NCBI GenBank assembly: GCA_033763975.1
Contig: JANRJM010000014.1
Coordinates: 97,500-161,499 of the forward strand
DNA length: 64,000 nt
Direction of reading: 5' to 3'
Source: Planctomycetota bacterium
GTDB taxonomy: Bacteria > Planctomycetota > Phycisphaerae > Phycisphaerales > UBA1924
Below are positions 1 through 8,649 of the stretch, in pieces. Every line of letters starts with the position of its first letter. Within the stretch, counting starts at the first letter, position 1. Both the position numbers and the translations under genes were made by a program. The notes below the pieces were generated by a model, which saw only the letters and a list, made by a program, of their open reading frames with translations, had not been told where the DNA came from and searched no databases.

Positions 1-291
1 GTCGGCCATCGTCTGGTGCCCCAGGCACACGCCCAGCACGGGCACGCGCCCGGCGAACCGCTCGATGATCGCCGCCGAGCACCCGGCCTCCTTGGGCGTG
101 CAAGGCCCGGGCGAGATGATCACGCGCGAGGGCCCGCGCCCCGCGTCGAGACCCGCGGCCTGGTCGGGCGTGATCTCGTCGTTGCGCACGACCAGCAGGT
201 CGCGCCCGACGCGCAGCGACCGGTCGATCTCGCCCAGACGCTGGACGAGATTCCACGTGAACGAGTCGTAGTTGTCGATGAGCAGGATCAC
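1..291 (-). CDS. trpG: Anthranilate/aminodeoxychorismate synthase glutamine amidotransferase subunit, 3' end cut by the window
   Basis: Only the first 97 residues are present. It begins [19 protein letters not shown], the hallmark N-terminus of TrpG/PabA, and continues with the oxyanion-strand region [13 protein letters not shown] and the nucleophile elbow GVCLGHQ, whose Cys attacks glutamine. The subunit supplies ammonia to TrpE or PabB in tryptophan or folate synthesis. The GTG at 289-291 is chosen because homologues start exactly at this [11 protein letters not shown] strand. TrpG and PabA cannot be separated on this fragment, and no trpE/pabB partner is in view. It lies 62 bases downstream of the DUF1444 gene on the same strand. 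Confidence 0.9.
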   Translation of the reverse strand, partial: MILLIDNYDSFTWNLVQRLGEIDRSLRVGRDLLVVRNDEITPDQAAGLDAGRGPSRVIISPGPCTPKEAGCSAAIIERFAGRVPVLGVCLGHQTMAD

Positions 292-353
292 GCCGGAGGG
301 TAGTGACGCGCCCGTGCCGGGCGCGGGGCTCGCGCCGCGAACCCGTCGCGTCC

Positions 354-1169
354 CTACGCCGCCTCGCCCTGGGCGCTCGTCTCGGGCTTGGTCCCGCACA
401 CCCCGTCGCGCGTGACGAGGAAAAAGTCGGCGCAGATGGGGTACGGCAAGCGGCGGAAGTCGTGCTCGACGCGCTCGCGCAGGCGCGCGACGAACGGGTC
501 CGGCCCGCACGAGAACCCCACGAACATGTCGCGCGCGGGCGTGGCGACGTAGAAGTTCCCGCCCAGCTGCGGCGCCAGCCGGTCGTACAGCCCGTCGAGC
601 AGCAGCCGGGCCGCGTCGTACCCGTCGTGCTGCGACAGGATCGCGGCCTTCCCGCCCTCCTTCGATTCCACGACCTGCACTTCCAGCTCGGGCGCGTACT
701 GGTTGAGATTCTCGCGCGCAATCTGCTCGGTCTCTTCGATGTCGAGGCGCCAGCGCACGAGCTGCTCGGTCGTGATGCTCACGGTCATGTGCGGGAGATC
801 GGTGACGAAGACGATGACCGTGTCGTTGACGAACGGGACGTGCGCGACCTGCTCGCGCGAGAGGTGCCGGAAGATGCCCTCGGGCTGGATGCGGGGCATG
901 ATCCGCGAGCGGGCGAAGTCGAGCGACATCGAGACGAGCTGGAGGGCGTCGCCGGCGAAGAGCTGCTCGAGGTAGTGCGAGACGATCTCGGTGCCGCGGG
1001 CGGGCTCGTGGTTGACCATGCGGAAGAGGTTCTCGAGGTCGAGCCGCCGCCCGTTGACGATGAGCTCGCGCGGGCCGATGAAGTCGACCGCGTAGGCCGG
1101 CTGCAGTTGGCGCAGCATGGACGCGACGGTTTCGGCGAACGCTTCGGGTTCTCGCGGCATCGAGCCCAT
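354..1169 (-). CDS. DUF1444 family protein
   Basis: A 271-residue soluble protein with no signal peptide or membrane segment. The text ([12 protein letters not shown] near the start, then the central [20 protein letters not shown] and an [19 protein letters not shown] strand) matches the DUF1444 family known from Bacillus YtpP-neighbour proteins. Its biochemical function is not established. ATG at 1167-1169 is preferred because GAGGAG lies about seven bases upstream; the frame stays open further upstream without an initiation signal. It ends 62 bases before the trpG-like gene, so the two may be co-transcribed, although their functions have no obvious link. Confidence 0.65.
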   Translation of the reverse strand: MGSMPREPEAFAETVASMLRQLQPAYAVDFIGPRELIVNGRRLDLENLFRMVNHEPARGTEIVSHYLEQLFAGDALQLVSMSLDFARSRIMPRIQPEGIFRHLSREQVAHVPFVNDTVIVFVTDLPHMTVSITTEQLVRWRLDIEETEQIARENLNQYAPELEVQVVESKEGGKAAILSQHDGYDAARLLLDGLYDRLAPQLGGNFYVATPARDMFVGFSCGPDPFVARLRERVEHDFRRLPYPICADFFLVTRDGVCGTKPETSAQGEAA

Positions 1170-1573
1170 GGGACTCCTCTCATCCTCCGGGCAGGGGGCG
1201 GAATCGCCCGCGTCCCGAAGGCCGGGCGAGACGCCCGGGGTTGAACCTTCGGGAGAGACCATCGTCCTTCGATTCGCCCGAGGTCAGAATCGGTTCGGAC
1301 AATCCACCCCCGGGGACTGCGCATGACGCCGTCCGCCTTGCCGGGGCGCAGACCTTGCGTGCTCGGTTCGCGCCACGGGTCGGGATGGAAGGATCATGTC
1401 GTCTGCGCCGGGGAGGGGGAGGGGTGTATAATCCCGCCCCCCTAGAAGCCCGGCAGGGTTCGCGGGCGACGGACACGTCGGCGGGAAAGGGGTAGAGTCG
1501 TGTTCCCCGGGGGCCGGTGGTCTCCGGGGGGCGTGTGGGCCGGCCCCTGGGTCGATCGAAACGGAGAACGCAC
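1170..1573. other. Intergenic gap between divergent DUF1444 and acpP genes
   Basis: No convincing gene lies in these 404 bases. They must hold promoters for both neighbours. A 7-base-arm palindrome (CCGGGCG, AGA loop, CGCCCGG) lies at 1222-1238, just upstream of the DUF1444 start. A perfect TATAAT lies at 1427-1432. Short open frames on both strands here have no family resemblance and look like high-GC noise. Confidence 0.6.
1427..1432 (+). promoter_or_regulatory. Possible -10 box for acpP-fabF
   Basis: TATAAT sits in an otherwise very GC-rich gap, 142 bases before the acpP start. No good -35 hexamer is seen 16-18 bases upstream, so this rests on the -10 match alone. Confidence 0.35.
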
Positions 1574-1819
1574 GTGACCGAGCAGGAGATCGAAGCGAAA
1601 GTGATCGAAATCGTGGCCCAGCAGATGGGGCACGACAAGTCAAAGATCTCGCGCACGTCGAGCTTCATCGACGATCTGAACGCCGACAGCCTCGACCAGG
1701 TCGAACTGGTCATGGAACTGGAGGAAGCGTTCGAGACCGAGATCCCCGACGATCAGGCCGAGAAGATCAAGACCGTCGGCGACGCGATCGACTTCATCAA
1801 GCAGCACCACGCCGCCTGA
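1574..1819 (+). CDS. acpP: Acyl carrier protein
   Basis: An 81-residue acidic protein of standard ACP length. The phosphopantetheine attachment motif ADSLDQVEL puts the modified serine at residue 39, preceded by the usual SSFIDDLN helix and followed by [13 protein letters not shown]. It carries growing acyl chains in fatty acid synthesis. The start is GTG at 1574, with GGAG eight bases upstream; the frame is open further upstream, but the added residues do not look like ACP. It is followed 109 bases later by fabF, the usual acpP-fabF arrangement. Confidence 0.95.
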   Translation: MTEQEIEAKVIEIVAQQMGHDKSKISRTSSFIDDLNADSLDQVELVMELEEAFETEIPDDQAEKIKTVGDAIDFIKQHHAA

Positions 1820-1928
1820 TCCGTCCTGATTCCCGGATCGCCGACGCTCGCGGGTCGAGTGACGGAAACATCGGGGCGCACGCGCGGCACACCGCTCGGG
1901 CGGCCCGCGGACGGCGCAGGAGCAATTC

Positions 1929-3206
1929 ATGCGGAGCGCGGGACACAGGGTGGTCATCACCGGTATCGGCGCGGTGACAAACCTGGGAACGGACGCCGCC
2001 TCGACGTGGGCGGCCATGCGCGAAGGGCGCAGCGGCATCAGCGAGATCGAGGGCGAGGACTTCCAGACCTTCGCCGATCACTGGGACGTCCGCATCGCCG
2101 GGCAGGTCAAGAACTGGGACGTCTCGTCCTTCCTCGACTTCAAAGAAGCCAAGCGCCTTGACCGCTTCAGCCAGCTCGGAATGGCCGCGGCCGCCGAGGC
2201 CGTCCGACACTCCGGCATCGATCTTGCCAAGGAAAACCCCGAGCGTTGCGGCGTCATCGTCGGCTCCGGCATCGGCGGGATCAAGACGATCGAGGACGGG
2301 GTGCTTGTCATGAAGGGGCGCGGCCCGGACCGCCTCAACCCCTTCACCGTTCCGCGTCTGATGGCCAACGCCGCCGCGGGGAACATCTCCATCAAGTTCG
2401 GCCTGCAAGGGCCGGCCTCGTGCCATGCCACCGCCTGCGCCAGCAGCGGGCACGCCATCGGCGACGCGACGCAGTACCTGCACCGCGGCCTGGCCGACGT
2501 GATGGTGGTCGGCGGCGCCGAAGCCGCCTGCACGCCCCTGTGCGTCGGCGCGTTCATGGTCATGCGGGCGCTCTCGACGCGGAACAACGAGCCGACCAAG
2601 GCCAGCCGCCCGTTCGACCGCACCCGCGACGGCTTCGTGCTCGCCGAGGGCGCGGCCATGATGGTGCTCGAGACCGAGGAGCACGCCCGGTCCCGCGGTG
2701 CGATCATCCTGGGCGAGATACTCGGATTCGGCAACTGCGGGGACGCCACGCACATCACCGCCCCCGACGCCGAGGGAGGCGGCGCGGCGCGCTCGATGAA
2801 GATGGCTCTTCGCGACGCCGGCCTCAACCACGAGCAGATCGACTACGTCAACGCCCACGGCACGAGCACGCCCCTGGGCGACAAGGCCGAGGTGGCCGCC
2901 GTTCTGAGTCTGTTCGGAAATCACGCCCGCAGATCCGCCGGCGGCAAGCTGCTCATGAGTTCGACCAAGTCGATGCACGGGCATTGTCTGGGCGCCAGCG
3001 GCGCGGTCGAGATGATCGCCTGCCTGCACGCCGTGCGAGACGGCGTCATCGCCCCGACCATCAACCTGGAAGAGCCCGACGACGGGTTCGACGTCGACTT
3101 CGTGCCCGGGCACGCGCGCGAACGCCGCGTGCGGTACGCGATGAACAACACGTTCGGGTTCGGCGGGCACAACGTGACGCTGATCCTGGGCGCGTACGCC
3201 GGATGA
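1929..3206 (+). CDS. fabF: 3-oxoacyl-[acyl-carrier-protein] synthase II (FabF-type)
   Basis: A 425-residue condensing enzyme that extends acyl-ACP with malonyl-ACP. The thiolase-fold catalytic triad is visible: Cys170 in ATACASSGH, His310 in NAHGTSTPLGD and His350 in KSMHGHCLGASG. The N-terminus RVVITGIGAVTNLG is typical. Length is close to E. coli FabF (413). AGGAG lies seven bases before the ATG at 1929. It directly follows acpP and probably shares its transcript. Planctomycetes often carry several KAS II-like paralogues, so a role in a specialised fatty acid route is possible. Confidence 0.93.
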   Translation: MRSAGHRVVITGIGAVTNLGTDAASTWAAMREGRSGISEIEGEDFQTFADHWDVRIAGQVKNWDVSSFLDFKEAKRLDRFSQLGMAAAAEAVRHSGIDLAKENPERCGVIVGSGIGGIKTIEDGVLVMKGRGPDRLNPFTVPRLMANAAAGNISIKFGLQGPASCHATACASSGHAIGDATQYLHRGLADVMVVGGAEAACTPLCVGAFMVMRALSTRNNEPTKASRPFDRTRDGFVLAEGAAMMVLETEEHARSRGAIILGEILGFGNCGDATHITAPDAEGGGAARSMKMALRDAGLNHEQIDYVNAHGTSTPLGDKAEVAAVLSLFGNHARRSAGGKLLMSSTKSMHGHCLGASGAVEMIACLHAVRDGVIAPTINLEEPDDGFDVDFVPGHARERRVRYAMNNTFGFGGHNVTLILGAYAG

Positions 3207-3297
3207 ACGACGCGGGACGGGGCGCCCGAGGGCGTCGAGCGTCCGGCACGCGGGTTGCGGTAACTCCGTCGCGACGATCCGCCGATGGAGGCTCCCG

Positions 3298-3582
3298 GTG
3301 CGCCATCCGACCGACCCCAACTCGCTGTCTCGTGCGCTGCGCCTCGAGGTGCCGGTGATCGTGCTCCTCGGAGAGCGGCTGCTGCGGACCAACGAGGTGC
3401 TGGCGCTCGTGCCGGGCTCGATCATCGAGCTCGCGAAGGACGCGGAGAGCGACCTCGACCTCCAGGTGAACAACCGCAAGGTGGGGCGTGGCCGCGCGGT
3501 GAAGGTGGGCGAGAACTTCGGCCTGCGGATCACCGAGATCGGGCACCCGGTCGAGCGGATCGACGCCGCGGTGTCCGGCTGA
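3298..3582 (+). CDS. FliN/SpoA-domain protein, orphan
   Basis: A 94-residue protein consisting almost entirely of one SpoA (surface presentation of antigens) domain: LEVPVIVLLGERLLRTNEVL, then LVPGSIIEL, then the conserved NNRKVGRGRAVKVGENFG and a closing ITEI strand. FliN forms the flagellar switch C-ring, and YscQ-type relatives form the type III secretion sorting platform. The start is GTG at 3298 with GGAGG just upstream. No other flagellar gene is in the window; neighbours are fabF and a GH15 enzyme. It could be a real C-ring subunit encoded away from the main flagellar cluster. Confidence 0.75.
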   Translation: MRHPTDPNSLSRALRLEVPVIVLLGERLLRTNEVLALVPGSIIELAKDAESDLDLQVNNRKVGRGRAVKVGENFGLRITEIGHPVERIDAAVSG

Positions 3583-3690
3583 CGACACACCCTTGGGGCG
3601 GGAAGCCCGATACGGTTGGCGTCGTGCGTGCCGACGGGCCGCACGCGGCACCCCGAGAACTCCGACCGCGCCCGGCGCGTTGAGCACCAC

Positions 3691-5754
3691 ATGCCCCGAG
3701 ACATCCCCGTCGGCAACGGCGACCTGCTTGTGACATTCGACCGGTTGTACCGGGTGCGGGACATCCACTACCCGCACGTGGGCCGGTACAACCACACGGA
3801 CGGGCACGTGCAGCGCTTCGGGGTGTGGGTCGACGGGCGGTTCGCGTGGATCGAAGAGGGCGGGTGGGAGCGGAGCCTGCGTTACCGCAAGGACACGCTC
3901 GTCACCGACGTGCGCCTGCGCCACGCCGACCTGGGCCTGGAGGTCGAGTGCAGCGACGCCGTGGACTTCCACGAGCCGGCGTACTTCCGGCGCTGCGTCG
4001 TGCGCGACCTCACGGGGCGCGACCGCGACGTCCGCCTCTTCAGCCACTGGGACCTCTCCGTGCGCGGGTCGCCCGTGGGCGACACCGCCAACTACGACCC
4101 CGCGACCAGCGCGGTCGTCGTGTACAAGGACGACGCCTACTTCCTCTTCAACGCCTGCGACGAGAACAAGTGCGGCATCGACAACTGGGCCATCGGCACC
4201 AAGCGCGTCCGCGGCGCCGAGGGCACCTGGCGCGACGCCGAGGACGGACAGTTGGGGCGCAACGCCATCAGCCAGGGCAGCGTCGACGCCACCATCGGCT
4301 ACAACCTCCAGGTCCCCGCCGGCGGCACGGCGTACGTCACGCAGTGGCTCGCCTGCGGGAGTTCCTACTCCGAGGTCAAGGCCCTCAACCAGCGGATCCT
4401 CGAGACCGGGCCCGACCGCATGATCGAGCGGACCGCGTCGTACTGGAACCTCTGGGTCCGCAAGGAGCCCCTCGACGAGCGCTCGCTTCCGCCGGCGGTG
4501 TGCGACCTCTTCCGGCGCAGCCAGCTCGTGATGCGGACTCAGATCGACAACGGCGGGGCCATCATCGCCGCCAACGACAGCGACATCACGCAGTTCGGGG
4601 GCGATCACTACTCGTACTGCTGGCCACGCGACGGCGCGCTCGTCGCCTACGCGCTCACCCTCACCGGGCAGAGCGAGCTCTCGCGCAACTTCTTCCGCTA
4701 CGCGGCCCGCTGTCTGCGGGGCGATTCGTACTTCCTGCATAAGTACACGCCCGCGGCGGAACTGGCCAGCTCGTGGCACCCCTGGATGCTCGAGGGCCAG
4801 CGCGTGCTGCCCATCCAGCAGGATGAAACGAGCCTCGTGATGTGGGCGCTCCGCAAGCACTTCGAGACGTTCCGCGACGTCGAGTTCGTCAAGCCCCTCT
4901 ACCAGTCGCTCATCGTCCGCCCCGCCGACTGGACGCTCAAGTACCGCGACACGCACGGCCTTCCCCACCCTTCCTGGGACCTGTGGGAGGAACGCCGCGG
5001 CGTGCACCTCTTCACCGTCGCGTGCACCATCGGCGCGCTGCGGGCGGCGGCGGCGTTCGCCACCGACTTCGGCGAGTTCGACCGGGCAGCCCTCTACCGC
5101 GAGGGCGCCGAACGCATGATCGGCGCCATGCGCCGGCACATGTGGAACCCGCAGGCCAAGCGGTTCGCACGCCTCGTGACCCCGCAGGCGGGCAACGGCT
5201 ACAAGATGGAAATGACGGCGGATTCCGCGAGTTTCGCGCTCTTCGCCATCGCGGGCCTCTCCCCCACCGACGAGATGGTCGCCCAGGAGATCGCGCACAT
5301 GCGCGAGCTCGTCATGGTGCGCACCCCCATCGGCGGGTACGCCCGCTACCAGCACGACTACTACCACCAGGTCGAGCGCGACGACATCACCAAGGTGCCC
5401 GGCAACCCCTGGGTCATCTGCACCCTCTGGCGCGCCCAGTACATCATCGCCCTGGCGCGCACCGAGGCCGACCTCCAGGAAGCCCTCGACATCCTCAACT
5501 GGTGCGTCGCCCGCGCCGAGCCCAGCGGCGTGCTCGCCGAGCAGTTTCACCCCTTCACGGGCGAGGCCATCTCCGTCAGCCCGCTCACGTGGAGCCACGC
5601 GACGTACGTGATGGTCGTGCTCGAGTACCTCGCGAAACTGCGCGACATCCGGACGCGCGAGGCCCCGCGCCCGGCGCACGCCCCGCCCCACCCGGCGACG
5701 CCCGCGAACCCCGCGGCCTCGTCCGACGAGGACCACGAGGCCGCCGCGCGATGA
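3691..5754 (+). CDS. Glycoside hydrolase family 15 protein (glucoamylase-like)
   Basis: A 687-residue cytoplasmic-looking protein with no signal peptide. The N-terminal half is a beta-rich super-sandwich domain; the C-terminal half is the (alpha/alpha)6 barrel. The catalytic acid region reads DLWEERRGVHLF (Glu433/434), and the catalytic base region reads GVLAEQF (Glu617) followed by SPLTWSHATYV, the GH15 signature. GH15 enzymes release glucose from starch, glycogen, dextran or trehalose; the substrate here is unknown. The ATG at 3691 is chosen because family members begin RDIPVGNGDLL-like; the ribosome site is weak. Its stop overlaps the next gene's start (ATGA), so the two are translationally coupled. 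Confidence 0.85.
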   Translation: MPRDIPVGNGDLLVTFDRLYRVRDIHYPHVGRYNHTDGHVQRFGVWVDGRFAWIEEGGWERSLRYRKDTLVTDVRLRHADLGLEVECSDAVDFHEPAYFRRCVVRDLTGRDRDVRLFSHWDLSVRGSPVGDTANYDPATSAVVVYKDDAYFLFNACDENKCGIDNWAIGTKRVRGAEGTWRDAEDGQLGRNAISQGSVDATIGYNLQVPAGGTAYVTQWLACGSSYSEVKALNQRILETGPDRMIERTASYWNLWVRKEPLDERSLPPAVCDLFRRSQLVMRTQIDNGGAIIAANDSDITQFGGDHYSYCWPRDGALVAYALTLTGQSELSRNFFRYAARCLRGDSYFLHKYTPAAELASSWHPWMLEGQRVLPIQQDETSLVMWALRKHFETFRDVEFVKPLYQSLIVRPADWTLKYRDTHGLPHPSWDLWEERRGVHLFTVACTIGALRAAAAFATDFGEFDRAALYREGAERMIGAMRRHMWNPQAKRFARLVTPQAGNGYKMEMTADSASFALFAIAGLSPTDEMVAQEIAHMRELVMVRTPIGGYARYQHDYYHQVERDDITKVPGNPWVICTLWRAQYIIALARTEADLQEALDILNWCVARAEPSGVLAEQFHPFTGEAISVSPLTWSHATYVMVVLEYLAKLRDIRTREAPRPAHAPPHPATPANPAASSDEDHEAAAR

Positions 5755-6563
5755 GCGTGCTCGCCTGGTCGCTGCTGGGCCTGAGCGCGGTCCTGCTGGT
5801 CGCCGCGGGCGTGCGCCTCGCGCAGATGCGCGCGAAGTACGAGCAGCGGGGTTTGCTCACGCGCTGGCCCATCCGCACCGTCCGCCTCGACCAGGTCGAC
5901 CCCGTCTTCGCGACCACGCCCCTGGGCCCGTCGCGCGACACCGAGGTCGCCTTTGTCGGGGCCGTCGGCGTGCCCGGGGGCATCAGCGACCTCGAGACCT
6001 GGGTGCTCTGCACGCTCGCGAAACGCCGACGCGCGATCTTCGAACTCGGCACCTGCACCGGCAAGACAACCTACCTGCTGGCGCGCAACTGCCCGGCCGA
6101 CGGCGTCGTCACCACCATCACGCTCTCGCCCGAGCAGGCGGCGGCGTACGCACGCGCGCCGGGCGACGCGGCGCACGACGGGCGTGCGGCCGTGCGCGAG
6201 TCGGCCTTCACGACCTTCTACTACACCGGGACCGAGGTCGAGCCCAAGGTGCGCCAACTCTTCGGCGACAGCAAGCAGTTCGACCCGGCCCCGTACGAAC
6301 GGGCCTTCGACCTCATCTTCATCGACGGCTCGCACGCGCGCTCGTACGTCGAGAACGACTCGCGCCTCGCCCTGCGGATGGCCGCCCCGGGCGCGATCAT
6401 CCTGTGGCACGACTACCGCGGGCCTCGCCGCGCCCAGGGTGTCTTCCGCGCGCTCAACGCGCTGGCGCGCGAACTGCCCCTGCGCCACATCGCGGGCACC
6501 AGCCTCGTCTTCCATCGCGTGCCGCACGGCACAGGCGCGGGCGATCCAGCCCACGCCCGCTAG
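5751..6563 (+). CDS. Membrane-anchored class I SAM-dependent methyltransferase (Methyltransf_24-like)
   Basis: A 270-residue protein with one N-terminal membrane helix (residues 3-22), then a Rossmann methyltransferase core: motif I is FELGTCTGKTTYLLA, and FDLIFIDGSHARSY and GAIILWHDYRG resemble the acidic and post-II motifs of Methyltransf_24 proteins. The target is unknown. ATG at 5751 overlaps the GH15 stop by four bases, so the pair is likely functionally linked, perhaps in polysaccharide metabolism. Its stop codon overlaps the convergent purM stop: both use the palindrome CTAG at 6560-6563. Confidence 0.75.
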   Translation: MSVLAWSLLGLSAVLLVAAGVRLAQMRAKYEQRGLLTRWPIRTVRLDQVDPVFATTPLGPSRDTEVAFVGAVGVPGGISDLETWVLCTLAKRRRAIFELGTCTGKTTYLLARNCPADGVVTTITLSPEQAAAYARAPGDAAHDGRAAVRESAFTTFYYTGTEVEPKVRQLFGDSKQFDPAPYERAFDLIFIDGSHARSYVENDSRLALRMAAPGAIILWHDYRGPRRAQGVFRALNALARELPLRHIAGTSLVFHRVPHGTGAGDPAHAR

Positions 6564-7678
6564 CGCAGCCGGACCTGCCCGCTGCCCTTCGCGATCGTGC
6601 CGACCTTGAACACACGCTCGCCGAACTTCTCGAGCTGCTCGCGGACGGACTCGGCGAACGCGGGCCGCACGATGAGGCAGTACCCCAGCCCCATGTTGAA
6701 CACGCGCTCCATTTCCTCGTTCTCGATCTTCCCGTGCGCCTGCAGGAACGTGAACACCGGCGGCACGGGCCACGAGCCCCGCTCGACCACCGCGTCCAGC
6801 GTCGGGGGCAGCGCCCGGCACAGATTCCCGCCCAGCCCCGAGCCCGTGATGTGCGCCATGCCCGTCACCACGTTCTTCACCGCGTACGAGCGCAGCAGCC
6901 GCACGATCGGCGAGGCGTACAGCCGCGTCGGGGTGAGCAGCACCTGCCCGAGCGTGCGGGGCTCGGCGGCGGCGGCCTTCGACCGGCGCCGGGCCGGCGC
7001 GGGCGGGTTCAACTCCGTGTAGACGCGCGCGAGATCCAGCCCCGCGCTCTCGACCACTTTGCGCACGAGCGTGTAGCCGTTGCTATGGATGCCGTCGCTC
7101 GCGAGCCCCAGGACGATGTCGCCAGAGCGCACGCGCGCCGGGCGCTGCACGCGTTTGAGCTCCACGACGCCCACGCAGAACCCGGCGAGGTCGAAGTCGC
7201 CGGTGCGGTACAGATCCGGCATGTGGGCCGTCTCGCCCCCGAGCAGCGCGCAGCCGGAACGCCGGCACCCCTCGGCGATGCCGCGCACGAGGTCGTGCAG
7301 GAAGGCACGGTCGATGACGGGCGTGGCGATGTAGTCGAGAAAGAACAGCGGCTCGGCGCCCTGGACAATCAGGTCGTTCACGTTCATCGCGACCAGATCG
7401 ATGCCGACGGTATCGAACACGCCGAGCTGGGCCGCGAGCTTCACCTTCGTGCCGACCCCGTCGCAGCACGCGACGAGCACCGGGTCCTTGTAGTTGCGGG
7501 CGAACAGCCGGGCCTTGTAGTCCAGGCGGAACAGCCCGGCGAAGCCGCCCGGGTTGGGGATGACGCGGTCGGTGTGCGTGCGTCGGAGCACGCGGTCGAG
7601 CGACTCCGTGAACGAGTCTTTCTCGTCGATGTCGACGCCCGAGTCGGCGTACGTCAATCCGCGTGCACGGCCGGCCAT
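6560..7678 (-). CDS. purM: Phosphoribosylformylglycinamidine cyclo-ligase
   Basis: A 372-residue AIR synthetase, the fifth step of purine synthesis, which closes FGAM to AIR with ATP. Visible signatures are LTYADSGVDID at the start, CDGVGTKVKLA, the ligand loop GGETAHMPDLY and ASDGIHSNGYTLVRKV. Length is slightly above E. coli PurM (345) because of a basic, alanine-rich insert (PPAPARRRSKAAAAEP) in the second domain. ATG at 7676-7678 has GGGAGA upstream; the frame is open to 7756, but that extension is not conserved-looking. It stands alone on the minus strand. Confidence 0.95.
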   Translation of the reverse strand: MAGRARGLTYADSGVDIDEKDSFTESLDRVLRRTHTDRVIPNPGGFAGLFRLDYKARLFARNYKDPVLVACCDGVGTKVKLAAQLGVFDTVGIDLVAMNVNDLIVQGAEPLFFLDYIATPVIDRAFLHDLVRGIAEGCRRSGCALLGGETAHMPDLYRTGDFDLAGFCVGVVELKRVQRPARVRSGDIVLGLASDGIHSNGYTLVRKVVESAGLDLARVYTELNPPAPARRRSKAAAAEPRTLGQVLLTPTRLYASPIVRLLRSYAVKNVVTGMAHITGSGLGGNLCRALPPTLDAVVERGSWPVPPVFTFLQAHGKIENEEMERVFNMGLGYCLIVRPAFAESVREQLEKFGERVFKVGTIAKGSGQVRLR

Positions 7679-7763
7679 CGTGGTCTCCCGGGTGGAGCCA
7701 ACGATAGCGACACGACCCGCGGACGGGCCTGTCGGCACGTGGTGCGCGGGCCGCACCGGGGTT

Positions 7764-8330
7764 TCAGGCCCGCAGGGCGAGCATTGTCACGACAACGATG
7801 GTCACGACCATCGCGAGGAAGCCCGCGGCGCTGGTGATGACGCCCGCCACCGCCAGGCGCCGGTTCGGGGCACGGGTCGAGAGGGCGACGATGCCGAGCA
7901 CCGCGCCCCCCAGCCACAGCGGTGCGGAGAAGATCCCGACGAGCGGGCCCAGGACAATGCTCGCGGCCCCCAGCCCGAGCGACACCCCGCCCATCCACGC
8001 GTTGCCCGGCGCACCAACCGCGACGGCCCCGGTCGCCCGCGCCACGCCCGCGGGCTGGGGCGTGCCCGAGCCGCCGCCCCCACCGCCCCCCGCACCGCCG
8101 CCGCTCGCGCGCAGGTGCTCGGCCCGCGCGACCAGGTACAGCGGGAACGCGATCGCCCACAGCAGCAGGCATCCGATGAACCACGTCGCGGGCGAGTTGC
8201 TCAGCATGTTGCGCTCGGTCCGCCGCATGCCCAGGCGCCGGGCGTCGATGAGCACCCAGACCGACGTGCCGACGACGACCAGTCCCACGCCCAGCGGGAA
8301 CGCGATCTGCACGACCTGCACGAGGTTCAT
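7764..8330 (-). CDS. Small polytopic membrane protein, DUF4190-like
   Basis: A 188-residue membrane protein. Two helices lie near residues 4-25 and 47-67, then a poly-glycine linker (about residues 79-90). After that comes a C-terminal pair of helices with the small-residue pattern VSLGLGAASIVLGPLVGIF and LGGAVLGIVAL, which resembles DUF4190. It has no catalytic motif and its function is unknown. The ATG at 8328-8330 is chosen for its GGGGAG ribosome site; another in-frame ATG lies at 8343-8345. It stops 85 bases before purM on the same strand. Confidence 0.6.
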   Translation of the reverse strand: MNLVQVVQIAFPLGVGLVVVGTSVWVLIDARRLGMRRTERNMLSNSPATWFIGCLLLWAIAFPLYLVARAEHLRASGGGAGGGGGGGSGTPQPAGVARATGAVAVGAPGNAWMGGVSLGLGAASIVLGPLVGIFSAPLWLGGAVLGIVALSTRAPNRRLAVAGVITSAAGFLAMVVTIVVVTMLALRA

Positions 8331-8649
8331 CGGTGCACTCCCCATTTCGAAGCGCGGCACGCCGCACCGTCCCAGAGATCCGTGCCCGCCCCCGTGGAGA
8401 CTACCAGAACGCCCGACCGCTCCTCCGGCGAACTTTCACCCGTCCTGCACACGACGCCAACACGCCCCGCCCCCAAAGCCCCACAATGCGCACGCCGTCC
8501 AAACACCTTCGCCGCCCTCACCCGCCTCATCTCTTCACTCTGCCACCGTTCCACTCTGCCTCTTCACCACACCTTTCCACTCTGCCACTTCCCCCTCCCC
8601 ACTTGCCATTTGCATCTTTGCCGTTTGTCCATTTCCTCCGGAGACTCCC
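8331..8649. other. Pyrimidine-rich intergenic gap with decayed 8-base repeats
   Basis: No gene is seen in these 319 bases between divergent genes. The right half (about 8520-8636) is strongly strand-biased to C and T and carries repeated CCACTCTGCC and TTTGCC blocks. Confidence 0.6.
8520..8636. repeat. Degenerate 8-base tandem array (GTGGCAGA family), diverged copy
   Basis: Read on the minus strand, the stretch contains GTGGCAGA, GTGGAAAG, GTGGTGAA and GGCAAA blocks in rough 8-base register. These match the units of the cleaner arrays at 13152-13352 and 18658-18793, so this looks like an older, decayed member. It ends just before the ribosome site of the phosphoesterase gene. Confidence 0.5.

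Noticed and set aside
1222..1238. Another member of the GGA-triloop family upstream of the DUF1444 gene
   Set aside because: The loop is AGA and the SYACCC tail is missing, so it does not meet the plan.
7679..7756. An N-terminal extension of purM to an ATG at 7756
   Set aside because: The added 26 residues are not typical of PurM, and the ATG at 7678 has its own ribosome site.
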